Source of the DNA: Hamiltosporidium tvaerminnensis
Lineage: Eukaryota; Microsporidia; Dubosqiidae
Direction of reading: 5' to 3'
DNA length: 64,000 bases
Assembly: GCA_022605425.2 (NCBI GenBank)
Contig: JAKIMF020000004.1
Span: forward strand, 555,501 to 619,500
Shown here: positions 55,045-64,000 of the stretch, piece by piece
Layout of the letters: each line of letters starts with the position of its first letter
Position numbering within the stretch: position 1 is the stretch's first letter
The notes under the pieces: generated by a model
Seen by the model: only the letters and a program-made list of their open reading frames with translations
Told to the model about the DNA's origin: nothing
The model's database searches: none
Translations under genes and position numbers: made by a program

Positions 55045-57279
55045 TTAATTTGTTTCATCAATTTTCTCACAAACCTCATCCAACTCACTAACAATACAAT
55101 CTTGAAGTTCTTCATATTTACAAACAACTTTTATCAAATCAATAGTCATATTATAATTACCAAGAATATCAACATGATCTGAACTATCTGGTCCACCTCT
55201 CACATCTTTTAATATAGATATTGGATTATGTTCATATTCTCTTACAACTGTTTTAACATTATACGGATTTAAAATACTATTTCTCCATCCTTTTCTTCCC
55301 ATGTATCCTAGAGAAACAAGAGGAACTGTACCATCACCATTTGTCATGTAAATACCTCGACAAATATTTTTATTTGAATTATTTACATCTTTAGAAATTT
55401 CAAAATATCTTTTATCTTTGGATTCTTCTTTTATCATAATTTCATTTAAAATTTGTATTTCTGTTTCATTATCAGTTGAAGTATAGAAGTACTGTTCAAT
55501 CTTTTCCCATATTTTTGTTTCTTTTATTTCATCATAAATGTAACCTTCTTCTGACATTTTACCTACGCCGTAAAAAGAATAAATTGTTAAATCTGGTGCG
55601 TTGGGTAAAGTGTTGAGAAGTGGATTTGTCCAGTTTTCTTTTTTATTAAATTGATTTTTATTATCTTTGTAATTTCCACGGTGGCATTTGTTTATTCGAT
55701 TGTAGGTTTCTGTATTCAAAGTTTGTTGTAATACATTATTTACATTTTCTACGTCAAATGACTCTCCGTTTCGTATTTTTATGACATTTTTATTTCTCCA
55801 AAAACGCCTTCCACCTTTTGGCATTAGAGAATGTATTGATCCCCATCCTCTGAAAAGCTCTCTTCTTTCTTCTTTTCCTAAAAAGAAATCCAGGATATTG
55901 CTTTCTATGAAACCGGAATGCGCCGTGTCCTTTCCTTCACCGCTTAGCATACCTGATATAGCTTTAGTGGAACCTAAAAATGGTGCAGCAATGCTTAAAA
56001 TTGATTCTATATTTTCAGAAACCCAATTTTTATTGCATTTACACTTTTGATCAGAGTTTTTTGAATTATTTTTTTCAGTTTCACTTTTCTGATCACAAAA
56101 ATCACAAGAATTTTCAACCCACTTCATGAAATAATAACAAACCAAAGTACCAAGACTATGAGAAAGCAAAACAACTTTTTTTCCACTCGTTTTTCTAAAA
56201 AATTCAATTTCATTTTTAAGTTTTGTAAAAAAGAAATCCCGTTTTTCTAATTCTTCCATTCCTAATCTCCAATCAAAAGAAGACAAATGAAGATTTGTAT
56301 AATCATATCCAACTTCTGCCAAATTTTGTATTATTTTAGACCAAATCCAATATCCAGGTAAAAGAAAATCTGATGCACCCAGTCCTTGAGATGCTCTCAC
56401 TTTTATTCCCTTAGGATCCAAACCATTCTCTAATCGCATGTGATCGCACCAAGATTTTTTATCTGATAAAATAAACTTTAGCATATCAAAAGAACCCCAA
56501 ATTTTCTTTCTAAAATGTGAATCTGATCCTTCCAATCCCTTCCAAAGTTCTAAAGTAGTACTAATAATACCAGGAATAATAATAATAGGAGAATGAGCTC
56601 TAGCCCCCTTTTCAGCTAAAACTTCACCTGGGGATTTACTTGGTGTTCCAAACTGTGCAGTAAAAGTATTATATGAGTTATCGAGATCAGAAAGTGTTTC
56701 GAGTATTTTATAGAGTGTCGAAGGATACGGAAAAACATCTTTTATCCTTTTTACAGTTGCATTTGCATCAAAAAAAACCGGATACAAAAATATGCAACCG
56801 AAACTTAAAAATATAAAAAATGAAATTTTTATGATGAAAGGCGTGGAATAAAATAAAATTCTGATTCGCTTAGTAAAAATTCTTTCTGTTGGTTCTTTGT
56901 TCGTCGTATTGGTTTTTTGATTCTCCTCGTTTGTTTCGATTTCTTGATTAGATAAAATCAAAGACGTTTTTAATTTCTCTTCTTCCTCTTCTAAATTTTT
57001 TTTAGATTGCAAATCTTTTATAATTTCTTCTTCAGAGTAGTCTTCTTTTTCATCTTCTTTATCATTTTTGGATTGAGAGTGTCTCATAATACTATTATTT
57101 TCTTCTTTTTCATCTTCTTTATCATTTTTAGGCTGAGAGAGTCTCATAATAGTATTATTCACTCCTTTTTCATCTTCTTTATCATTTTTTTCATTTTTCT
57201 TTTTCAAATTTCTTTTACTTTCTTTTTTCTTTTCTAAATCTTTACGTTTATCATTACTATTATTCTTTTTACGATTCAT
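55045..57279 (-). CDS. LRO1: phospholipid:diacylglycerol acyltransferase (PDAT/Lro1, LCAT family)
   Basis: PDAT moves a fatty acid from a phospholipid to diacylglycerol, making storage triacylglycerol at the ER. The 744-residue product has a long charged N-terminal region with three 20-residue repeats (KNDKEDEK...IMR.SQ, 31-80), one membrane segment (about 141-171), then an LCAT-type alpha/beta hydrolase. That part shows PIIIIPGI (231-238), LELWKGL, WIWSKII, the DWR lid region (336-338) and nucleophile Ser375 in SHSLG (373-377). Asp649 in GDGTVPLVSLGYM and His702 in SDHVDILGNY complete the triad. The elbow is SHSLG where yeast Lro1 has GHSMG. Single-pass ER topology with a lumenal catalytic part is expected from the family. 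CCC lies five nt before the ATG (57285-57287). All catalytic residues are present. Confidence 0.94.
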   Translation of the reverse strand: MNRKKNNSNDKRKDLEKKKESKRNLKKKNEKNDKEDEKGVNNTIMRLSQPKNDKEDEKEENNSIMRHSQSKNDKEDEKEDYSEEEIIKDLQSKKNLEEEEEKLKTSLILSNQEIETNEENQKTNTTNKEPTERIFTKRIRILFYSTPFIIKISFFIFLSFGCIFLYPVFFDANATVKRIKDVFPYPSTLYKILETLSDLDNSYNTFTAQFGTPSKSPGEVLAEKGARAHSPIIIIPGIISTTLELWKGLEGSDSHFRKKIWGSFDMLKFILSDKKSWCDHMRLENGLDPKGIKVRASQGLGASDFLLPGYWIWSKIIQNLAEVGYDYTNLHLSSFDWRLGMEELEKRDFFFTKLKNEIEFFRKTSGKKVVLLSHSLGTLVCYYFMKWVENSCDFCDQKSETEKNNSKNSDQKCKCNKNWVSENIESILSIAAPFLGSTKAISGMLSGEGKDTAHSGFIESNILDFFLGKEERRELFRGWGSIHSLMPKGGRRFWRNKNVIKIRNGESFDVENVNNVLQQTLNTETYNRINKCHRGNYKDNKNQFNKKENWTNPLLNTLPNAPDLTIYSFYGVGKMSEEGYIYDEIKETKIWEKIEQYFYTSTDNETEIQILNEIMIKEESKDKRYFEISKDVNNSNKNICRGIYMTNGDGTVPLVSLGYMGRKGWRNSILNPYNVKTVVREYEHNPISILKDVRGGPDSSDHVDILGNYNMTIDLIKVVCKYEELQDCIVSELDEVCEKIDETN

Positions 57280-57928
57280 TTAAAGGGTATCCCGATATGA
57301 TAATTTATTTAATTCAAAATATATAAAAAAATATTTTTTTTACTTTTAAAATAAAAATTTCACAAAAGAAAATTTGTTTAAAATTTATAAGAAGAAAGTT
57401 TGTTTGAAATTGGTTATTTAAGAATATACGGTAAAAGAAAAACGTTTAAAATTTATGGGAAAATATTTTTAGGAATTAATATAAAGTAATAAAATTATTG
57501 ACAAAAAAAGAATATTTATAAAATAATTATTTCTAAAGAAAGAAATAAATTCTGATTAGAAAATATTTTCTAAATATTTTGAAATAATTTAAATTACTTT
57601 CTATTTTAAATATTAAATTTATTCTCTGCTTGTCTCAATTTAAAATATGATTTTATAAATTTTTAAATTTTTTGATTGAAAATATTTTTTTTTAATTTAA
57701 AAGCAAAAACGGTAAATTAAATTATATTTCACGTAAATTCAAAAGCTGATTAAAGAACAAAAATATTGATTTTTTTGTAATTTCTATTTTAAGCATATCA
57801 TTTAATCTAAAAGATTTAAAAAATTATTTTTCTTATGAATTACAAATGTTACTGAGCGGTTTCATTAAATAATTTTGCCATTTCATTTACAAGATTTAAA
57901 GAATTTTTTTTCTCATAAATTACAAATG
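57280..57928. other. spacer between Tfc4 and PDAT genes
   Basis: AT-rich non-coding stretch upstream of PDAT and downstream of the Tfc4 gene. Its end nearest Tfc4 is a duplicate of that gene's 3' end. Confidence 0.65.
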
Positions 57929-57991
57929 TTACTGAGCGGTTTCATTAAATAATTTTGCCATTTCATTTACAAGATTTAAAGAATTGTTTTT
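57832..57991. repeat. 80-nt tandem duplication of the Tfc4 3' end
   Basis: Two nearly identical units (about 57832-57911 and 57912-57991) share ATTACAAATGTTACTGAGCG and GCCATTTCATTTACAAGATT. The right unit contains the last codons and stop of the Tfc4 gene; the left one is an untranslated copy. The offset between matching bases is 80 nt. Confidence 0.92.
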
Positions 57992-60900
57992 CTTATAAAT
58001 TAAAATTAAATTAAAAATAGCCATTTTTCTAACCTCAGCATTTTTACATTTCAATACTTTTTTATAAAAAGCTTCTGCAAACCCAATAATTCCATACGTA
58101 TGATAAGATCTCCCTAAATTATAATAAATAATACATTTTCCATTGCATCCATAAAAATTATATAAATTTTTATTTTGATGAATTGATATTGAATCGTTAG
58201 AATTTGACGAACAATCTTTATAATCATCATTTTTTTCTAAATCTTTTAAAATCTCAAAACCTTTGGAAATAAAATGGTTTTTGTTATTTATTTTTCTACT
58301 TTTTGAATGTGTAAAATAAATTATTGAAAGTGCAATTTCAGTTTTTATATCTTTTTCTCGTACAGCAGTTACATTTTCAATATAATTTACTGTCTCTGAA
58401 TATAAAAATCTGGGTAAAAATGAATTTAAAAAAAGACACAAAAATGTGTTTGGATGGTTAAAACTGTAAAGAGAAGAAGTAAATTCATTTGTATAATATG
58501 ATTTTTTATACTGATATTGTATATTTTTATTATTAGATTCTGTAGATGTATTTCGTAGTGTATTTTTACTATTCATTGTAGTATTGGATACAGGCCATCC
58601 AATATTTTCTTTGACTCTTTTACAAAGTCTCTGTAAATTCTTTTGGCAATGTCCAAAATTTTTATCTCTGTTGTAATCAGCAAAAAAATTTGAAAAAAAA
58701 TACATAAAAAAATAGAAACTTGCATTCTGGTAATAAAACACGATTTTTTTCACAAAATTTACAAAATCACCATAATTATTGTTAAGTAGAGAGTATTTAA
58801 ATCCTAAAAATAAAAATTGAATGTAAATATCCGATCTTTGTTTAAATACACCCGATTTTAAACATCTATTTAATAAGTTCATAGAATCTTCATATTTTTT
58901 AAGTTTTAAATGACAAAGAATATTCATTTTCATTACTTCAAACCATTCATCGACATTTAATCCGTGAAGACTTTTCAATCTTGATTTTTCAAAATTAGAA
59001 TCATATACTTTTCCTAAACTCTGTTGTAAAATATATTTTTTAGGATTTAAAATATAAGAATTATTCATGAAGTCGCTTATCAGTTGGTTCGAAGTATTTA
59101 TAAACATCAAAGTTCTTTCTAAATCATCATTGGGATTCTCAATATAGAAAAAAGATATTTTATGAAATAAACTACGTATCTTTTTACATTCCGATGAACT
59201 AAATTCATTCTTTTTTTCATGATTAGATTGATCAAGGTCATCAACAAAGTGACCAATTTCATCATTAATATCTAAAGAATATTGTAATGCTAAATCTCTA
59301 TTTCCTAATTCTTCATAGAGATTAGAAACTATGGCTTTTATTCGGTCTTGATTAAATATGAAAGGAAACATTGGATTTATAAATGAAGAATTAGAATCGT
59401 GTGGGTCTTTTGTTTCACCGTTTGCCATTTTAAAACATTCTACTTCTAATTTTTCATTTGAAAATTCTTTTTTCAAATTATAAATTTCAAAATATTTTTT
59501 ATTTTTAAGAATTTCTAATATTTCCAAATAAAATTTGATTCCATCATCTTTCAAATTTCTAGAAATAGAAATTCCAGCCATTCTATTTAAAATTTCCAAT
59601 TTAATATTAATTTGGTGGCTTGTAAAATTATTTTGTAATAAAACTTCTAATATTTCATAACTTAAAGTATAATTTTTATTTTTAAAAAGTGTATCAATTA
59701 AATCAAAAATTATATAAAAATTTGAAAATCCCAAAAAATCTTTTGATTCTTTGAATATCATTAATTTTTCAATGAAAAATAAATCTAAAGAATTTTTTAA
59801 TTCCCTATTAGCATCATAATTATTATTTGTTATATTATCTTCCATATTTTCTAATTTAAATGTCGCTGATTCATTTCCCAAATAAGTGGTCATAGTTGAA
59901 TTACTCGTAATAATATTTTCAGTTTTTTCGTAAAAATAGCATTTTGGATTTCTATTTAGCGATATAAACGTTATGAAGAAAATAAAAATATTTTTTACAT
60001 TTATCGGTGCAAAATTATTGAACGCATTTTTCAAAGATTTGAAATCTCTTAATTCATAAGAAAAAGATATCAAACTATTAAGAAATTCGGTAGAGATACT
60101 TTTTTTATTCTTACATTTATAAGAAAAATAAATTGCTTTTCTTATTATTCTTATGAGTTCTGAATTGGATTTAATCGTATTTTTAATTTCTTTTAATAAC
60201 AAACACTGATCGATCAATTCTTCTTTAAAATCTGTATTGGTTTCATTCGAAACATTTTCTATTTTATCATTTGTTTCTGAATTATATTCAAATTCTGTAT
60301 TTAAATCATTCGATGCAGAAAATTCTTCTTTTTCTGAACTATTGCTCTCAGAAAAATTATCTTCTATAAAACTATTTTTTTCATAAATTCCCTCAGTTTT
60401 TACATCGCCACTTCCATAGAAATAAATATATTCTAATTTTGTTTCTAAAATTTTATCTTTCATAGAAAGAATTTCGTATAAATCAATTTTTTCTTTGATT
60501 TTATTTGGTGAATTATACTTTTTTTGTAAAATAGAAATAAAATAAATTCTTTCTTTATATATTTCCGATATACGATCAGTAGATGTAATTTCCAAATCTG
60601 GATTTGATTTAAAACTATGGGTATCAGATATACGTTCGTTTGTAATAAATTTGTCTTCCACTTTATTATATTCACCGTTTTTAATATAAAAATCATGTAA
60701 AATAAATGTGTATTCGTATAACTTTTTCCATAAAACATAATCCTTCTTTTTAATATGTGCTGCAATATAAAAACAATTAAATGCATTTTCTAATTCATTT
60801 TTTTCTTCATAAACAAGTCCGAGAGTATAGTACGCTTGAAAATATTGCGGTGATTTTTTTATAATTTCTTTGAGTAAACCAATACATTCATTTAATTTAT

Positions 60901-61006
60901 TCTTTACATAAAAAATATTGGCTTCGGATAAAAGATTTTGAATTTCTGATTTATTTTTCTTTTTTATTTTTTTATGCGTAATTTTATCTTTTTTATTTTC
61001 CCGCAT
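57929..61006 (-). CDS. TFC4: TFIIIC subunit Tfc4 (GTF3C3, TPR protein)
   Basis: Tfc4 (tau131) is the TFIIIC subunit that recruits TFIIIB to tRNA and 5S genes. The 1025-residue product starts with a lysine-rich stretch (1-22). TPR repeats follow: LLSEANIFYVKNKLNECIGL, then SPQYFQAYYTLGLVYEEKNE and AFNCFYIAAHIKKKDYVLWK, the Tfc4 N-terminal pattern. An acidic low-complexity insert lies near 205-262, with further helical repeats to the end. The C terminus IIYYNLGRSYHTYGIIGFAE, then FYKKVLKCKN, matches the conserved YN-x-GR-x-x-H-x-x-G block of Tfc4. CCC lies 11 nt upstream of the ATG (61018-61020), further than usual. A generic TPR protein is the alternative, but end-to-end order favours Tfc4. 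Confidence 0.85.
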   Translation of the reverse strand: MRENKKDKITHKKIKKKNKSEIQNLLSEANIFYVKNKLNECIGLLKEIIKKSPQYFQAYYTLGLVYEEKNELENAFNCFYIAAHIKKKDYVLWKKLYEYTFILHDFYIKNGEYNKVEDKFITNERISDTHSFKSNPDLEITSTDRISEIYKERIYFISILQKKYNSPNKIKEKIDLYEILSMKDKILETKLEYIYFYGSGDVKTEGIYEKNSFIEDNFSESNSSEKEEFSASNDLNTEFEYNSETNDKIENVSNETNTDFKEELIDQCLLLKEIKNTIKSNSELIRIIRKAIYFSYKCKNKKSISTEFLNSLISFSYELRDFKSLKNAFNNFAPINVKNIFIFFITFISLNRNPKCYFYEKTENIITSNSTMTTYLGNESATFKLENMEDNITNNNYDANRELKNSLDLFFIEKLMIFKESKDFLGFSNFYIIFDLIDTLFKNKNYTLSYEILEVLLQNNFTSHQINIKLEILNRMAGISISRNLKDDGIKFYLEILEILKNKKYFEIYNLKKEFSNEKLEVECFKMANGETKDPHDSNSSFINPMFPFIFNQDRIKAIVSNLYEELGNRDLALQYSLDINDEIGHFVDDLDQSNHEKKNEFSSSECKKIRSLFHKISFFYIENPNDDLERTLMFINTSNQLISDFMNNSYILNPKKYILQQSLGKVYDSNFEKSRLKSLHGLNVDEWFEVMKMNILCHLKLKKYEDSMNLLNRCLKSGVFKQRSDIYIQFLFLGFKYSLLNNNYGDFVNFVKKIVFYYQNASFYFFMYFFSNFFADYNRDKNFGHCQKNLQRLCKRVKENIGWPVSNTTMNSKNTLRNTSTESNNKNIQYQYKKSYYTNEFTSSLYSFNHPNTFLCLFLNSFLPRFLYSETVNYIENVTAVREKDIKTEIALSIIYFTHSKSRKINNKNHFISKGFEILKDLEKNDDYKDCSSNSNDSISIHQNKNLYNFYGCNGKCIIYYNLGRSYHTYGIIGFAEAFYKKVLKCKNAEVRKMAIFNLILIYKKNNSLNLVNEMAKLFNETAQ

Positions 61007-61386
61007 AAATATATTATGGGTTCATTAAATATTTGATCCATAAAATGTTGAACCATGAAAATTAAATAAGTAATAATTTAGAAGATACCAATTTAAAGCA
61101 CTAATAATAAAATATTGCACATGTATTTTATCCGCAAATCAGTTTTTCTGGTTTTTCAGTTAAAATATTTTATTATAATAATAATATTTTATGTATTAGT
61201 TGATTAAATAGACCCGACATATTTATTTTAGATATGAAGAAGAATAAGATAACACACATTGAATTAGAAACCACTTCCCCAGATTCACTTCAAATATTCG
61301 AAACTAAAAACTTGGGAAGTATGATTGGGGGAAAAGGGTGGGGTTTTTTTTGGTTTAATTTTAAAAAAATTTTTTAAGGTTTGGGG

Positions 61387-61808
<422 letters not shown>

Positions 61809-62299
61809 ATTTATAGAGAGATAGTCTTCACTATTATTGTTTGTGTTTTCTATAAATCCATAAAGTCGAAATCTTAATAAATAATACACAAAGAGATATT
61901 ACAAACTATGATGCATCAATTATATCAATTATCTCTTTTTAATTGATTACCTCAGGCTTTTTACTCAAGAAAGGGAAACATTGACATAGATGACCAATGA
62001 AGTATAAAATATAAAAAACATAATATTAGAATTGAAGATGGAAATATAAACTGCAAAATATCCTTGTTGTGAAAATTGTGCTAATTTTATTGGAGAAATA
62101 TTCTCTAAAAAGGCTATAAGATAATATATATAACAGAGATATCTTAAAACGTAAGTCATTTGAGGGTGTACATAAAAAATGATATCACGACAGAGCAAAG
62201 CTTTTTCTTTAAGAGGTTAAATGGAAGAAATATAAAAGCCATAAACTGAAATGCGATTTCTTTACTGAATTATAATTTAATAGTACTCCGATTAGAACA

Positions 62300-63430
62300 G
62301 GATGAATTCTCTAGGTTAGAGGAGACAGTTTTAGCAGTTTTAGTAAACAACAAATCTACATTTATGCCCATAATTAAAGAACGTCTATACCTTCCTCGCA
62401 AAGAAATCTGAAGAGTCCTACAAAGTGTTGAGTTGAGAAGCGAACATATGCTTCTGCAGTTTATAAATTGTCGGAAAAATTAAAGAAATATCGAGTAGAT
62501 GAGCAACAATCCTGGTGGTGGAAAATACAAATAAAACTCACCTTGCAAAAAAAAGGCTCAAGAACGTAGAGTATAAGTTGGAAGAAGTCACTAAAGAAAA
62601 TTTATAAGCAAACTCGACTTGCAAAACTATACAAGGAAAGAGAAAACCAAAATTCCATTCAAAATTATATAATGCAGAAAAAAAAGAGCCTGTAAATGAT
62701 AGTGTCTCTTCTGGATGGCATCGAAAAGAAATATTAGGTCACGTAAAAGAGCTATGTTCGCTATATCCAGAGCTTAAATAAATGCTAGGGTATAGAAGGT
62801 GTGTTTCAACACAGAACAACTTTTTTAAAGCTGTAAATCATCCACTAACTATATGTGACAAAAATCATAGGAAATTACTATGTAGACTGCATAATGGTGT
62901 GGTTAGATTCCCAAAATTGCTCTTCTTAAATGAATATAAGCTTAATTCTTCAAAACAGATTATGAGCCACTAAGTTCAAGAAATTCTTCAAAACAAACAT
63001 GTAGAAATAAGAGTGAACACTGGAATAAAGACTGATGTCAAGTTCGGTGTAATAAGTTCGACATATTTATAATTAATAATAAGCAGAATAGGAATCACAT
63101 TCCGAGACACTCTTTAAATAGCTGAAACAGAAAAGCTTGGAAGTAAGATCTGCTAGAAAATGATTAGGGTCTTATTTATAAATATAGTGTTGATATAATT
63201 TTGTATGTGAAGATTTAGAACTGTATTATGGCAAAATAACATTTTTCACACCTTAAAAAACTGCAAATATCACATTATGTCGAGGTATACATTCATTCGA
63301 TATTACTTAATAAGACAGTCAAAACAATTTTCTTAGACCGACAAAGTGGATTTGAGTCTGGACTAAACGCAGAAGAGAGTTTGGAGAGAGCGTCAATGGT
63401 GTTATTAAGATATCGGAGATGCATGGGAAT
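62300..63430 (+). mobile_element. decayed LINE 3' portion with endonuclease-like C terminus
   Basis: Read with stops and shifts, the plus strand is collinear with the region after the reverse transcriptase in a known class of non-LTR elements. ERLYLPRKE lies at about 62379-62408, then VELRSEHMLLQF to about 62461. ILGHVKELCSLYPEL follows at about 62731-62775, and HNGVVRF near 62890. NEYKLNSSKQIMSH ends near 62972, then VQEILQNKHVEIRVNTGIKT at about 62974-63034. Next come RIGITFRDTL and AETEKLG (63065-63140), then GLNAEESLERASMVLL (63360-63410). The VEIRVNTGIKTDVK segment looks like the start of a restriction-like endonuclease core. Numerous stops make it inactive. No reverse-transcriptase core is seen just upstream, where the poly-A tract lies. 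Confidence 0.75.
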
Positions 63431-64000
63431 CAACTCCCCTTTAAAGCAAACTGATAACGAGAAATATGATGATAACACAGAAATCAAAAATTATTTTTTC
63501 TTTTATTATGAATGGCTAAAGACAGCGGAAGGACCAACAATTAATGAAAATAAAAAGTCGGACTTTGAGGAAGACAGTGAATTGGTTAAAATTGAGCTAC
63601 AAACTATTTAAAAGAGAGAAAAAAATTGAAAAATTTCAAGTTAATAAAATTATAATAAGTTTCTTCAAAAAAAAGTTGTTTTGCTCTTTATACGAGTTTG
63701 ACACATATTATTTTTTGATTATTCAATAAAAAACAAATTCTTTTCTTGAAATAGGTTATGCTGTATATATACACATATAAATGCGCAAACACTATGAATT
63801 TATAAAAAATAAACACATCATAATTAAAAAAAAACTATATTTTAACGCACTTTTTGCGATAATATTTTTAATTTAAATAATTAACCGCAAAAAACGGAAG
63901 CTTTAATTCAATTTAGTCGATATAAATAAAAAAAATCTGTAACAATAAATAAAACCTTAGTATACTCTGATAGAATTACTAAGATTTATATTTATTGTTT

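Noticed and set aside
57007-57237. Hydrophobic plus-strand frame that looks like membrane segments
   Set aside because: It is the antisense of the charged PDAT N-terminal repeats; K/E-rich codons read as F/I on the other strand.

Overview
The window looks like part of a microsporidian (fungal-related intracellular parasite) nuclear genome with expanded, AT-rich intergenic space. The reasons are the very low GC content; compact eukaryotic genes with almost no introns; a 26-nt intron directly after the start codon of ribosomal protein eL37; short versions of fungal-type proteins (Spo11, Spt3, Med18, Ash2, Rei1, PDAT); and a CCC (or CCCC) trinucleotide 0 to 6 nt before most start codons, which is a described microsporidian start signal. 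Genus cannot be fixed by eye. About 17 genes cover roughly 30 percent of the 64 kb, which is sparse for this group.

Layout. 1-2.2 kb: no gene. 2.2-4.5 kb: divergent pair SRP54 (-) and a Med18-like Mediator subunit (+). 8.5-9.4 kb: unknown membrane protein (-). 10.4-11.7 kb: decayed Tc1/mariner transposon. 14.7-15.9 kb: intron-containing eL37 and an MRH-domain lectin (+). 16.2-20.2 kb: a Rei1-like ribosome-biogenesis factor and a frame-disrupted Bos1/GOSR2-type SNARE (both -), flanked by two copies of a GC-richer 730-bp repeat. 20.4-21.0 kb: Ash2-type SPRY protein (-). 24.2 kb: tail-anchored unknown (-). 26.2 kb: Spt3 (+). 27-32.7 kb: gene-free, with LINE reverse-transcriptase remains and an old repeat copy. 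32.7 kb: small acidic protein (+). 33.8 kb: Spo11 (-). 35-38 kb: two more repeat copies. 39.1-41.8 kb: ARID domain plus chromo-barrel gene, split by a one-base frameshift and a 62-nt poly-A tract. 46.5 kb: Rho-family GTPase (+). 50-52.4 kb: large leucine-rich unknown (-). 54.1 kb: repeat copy with target-site duplication. 55-61 kb: PDAT/LCAT acyltransferase and TFIIIC subunit Tfc4 (both -). 61.4-63.4 kb: 419-nt poly-A tract and the decayed 3' part of a LINE with an endonuclease-like C terminus.

Functionally, the genes are mostly housekeeping: secretory pathway (SRP54, SNARE, MRH lectin), transcription and chromatin (Med18, Spt3, Ash2, ARID/chromo protein, Tfc4), ribosome (eL37, Rei1), lipid storage (PDAT), signalling (Rho) and meiotic recombination (Spo11). 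There are no operons; neighbours are separated by spacers rich in short tandem duplications and transposon remains. The most novel item is the 730-bp interspersed repeat family (five clear and two decayed copies, two with 13-15 bp target-site duplications and no recognised coding capacity). All family assignments were made by reading motifs, not by database search.
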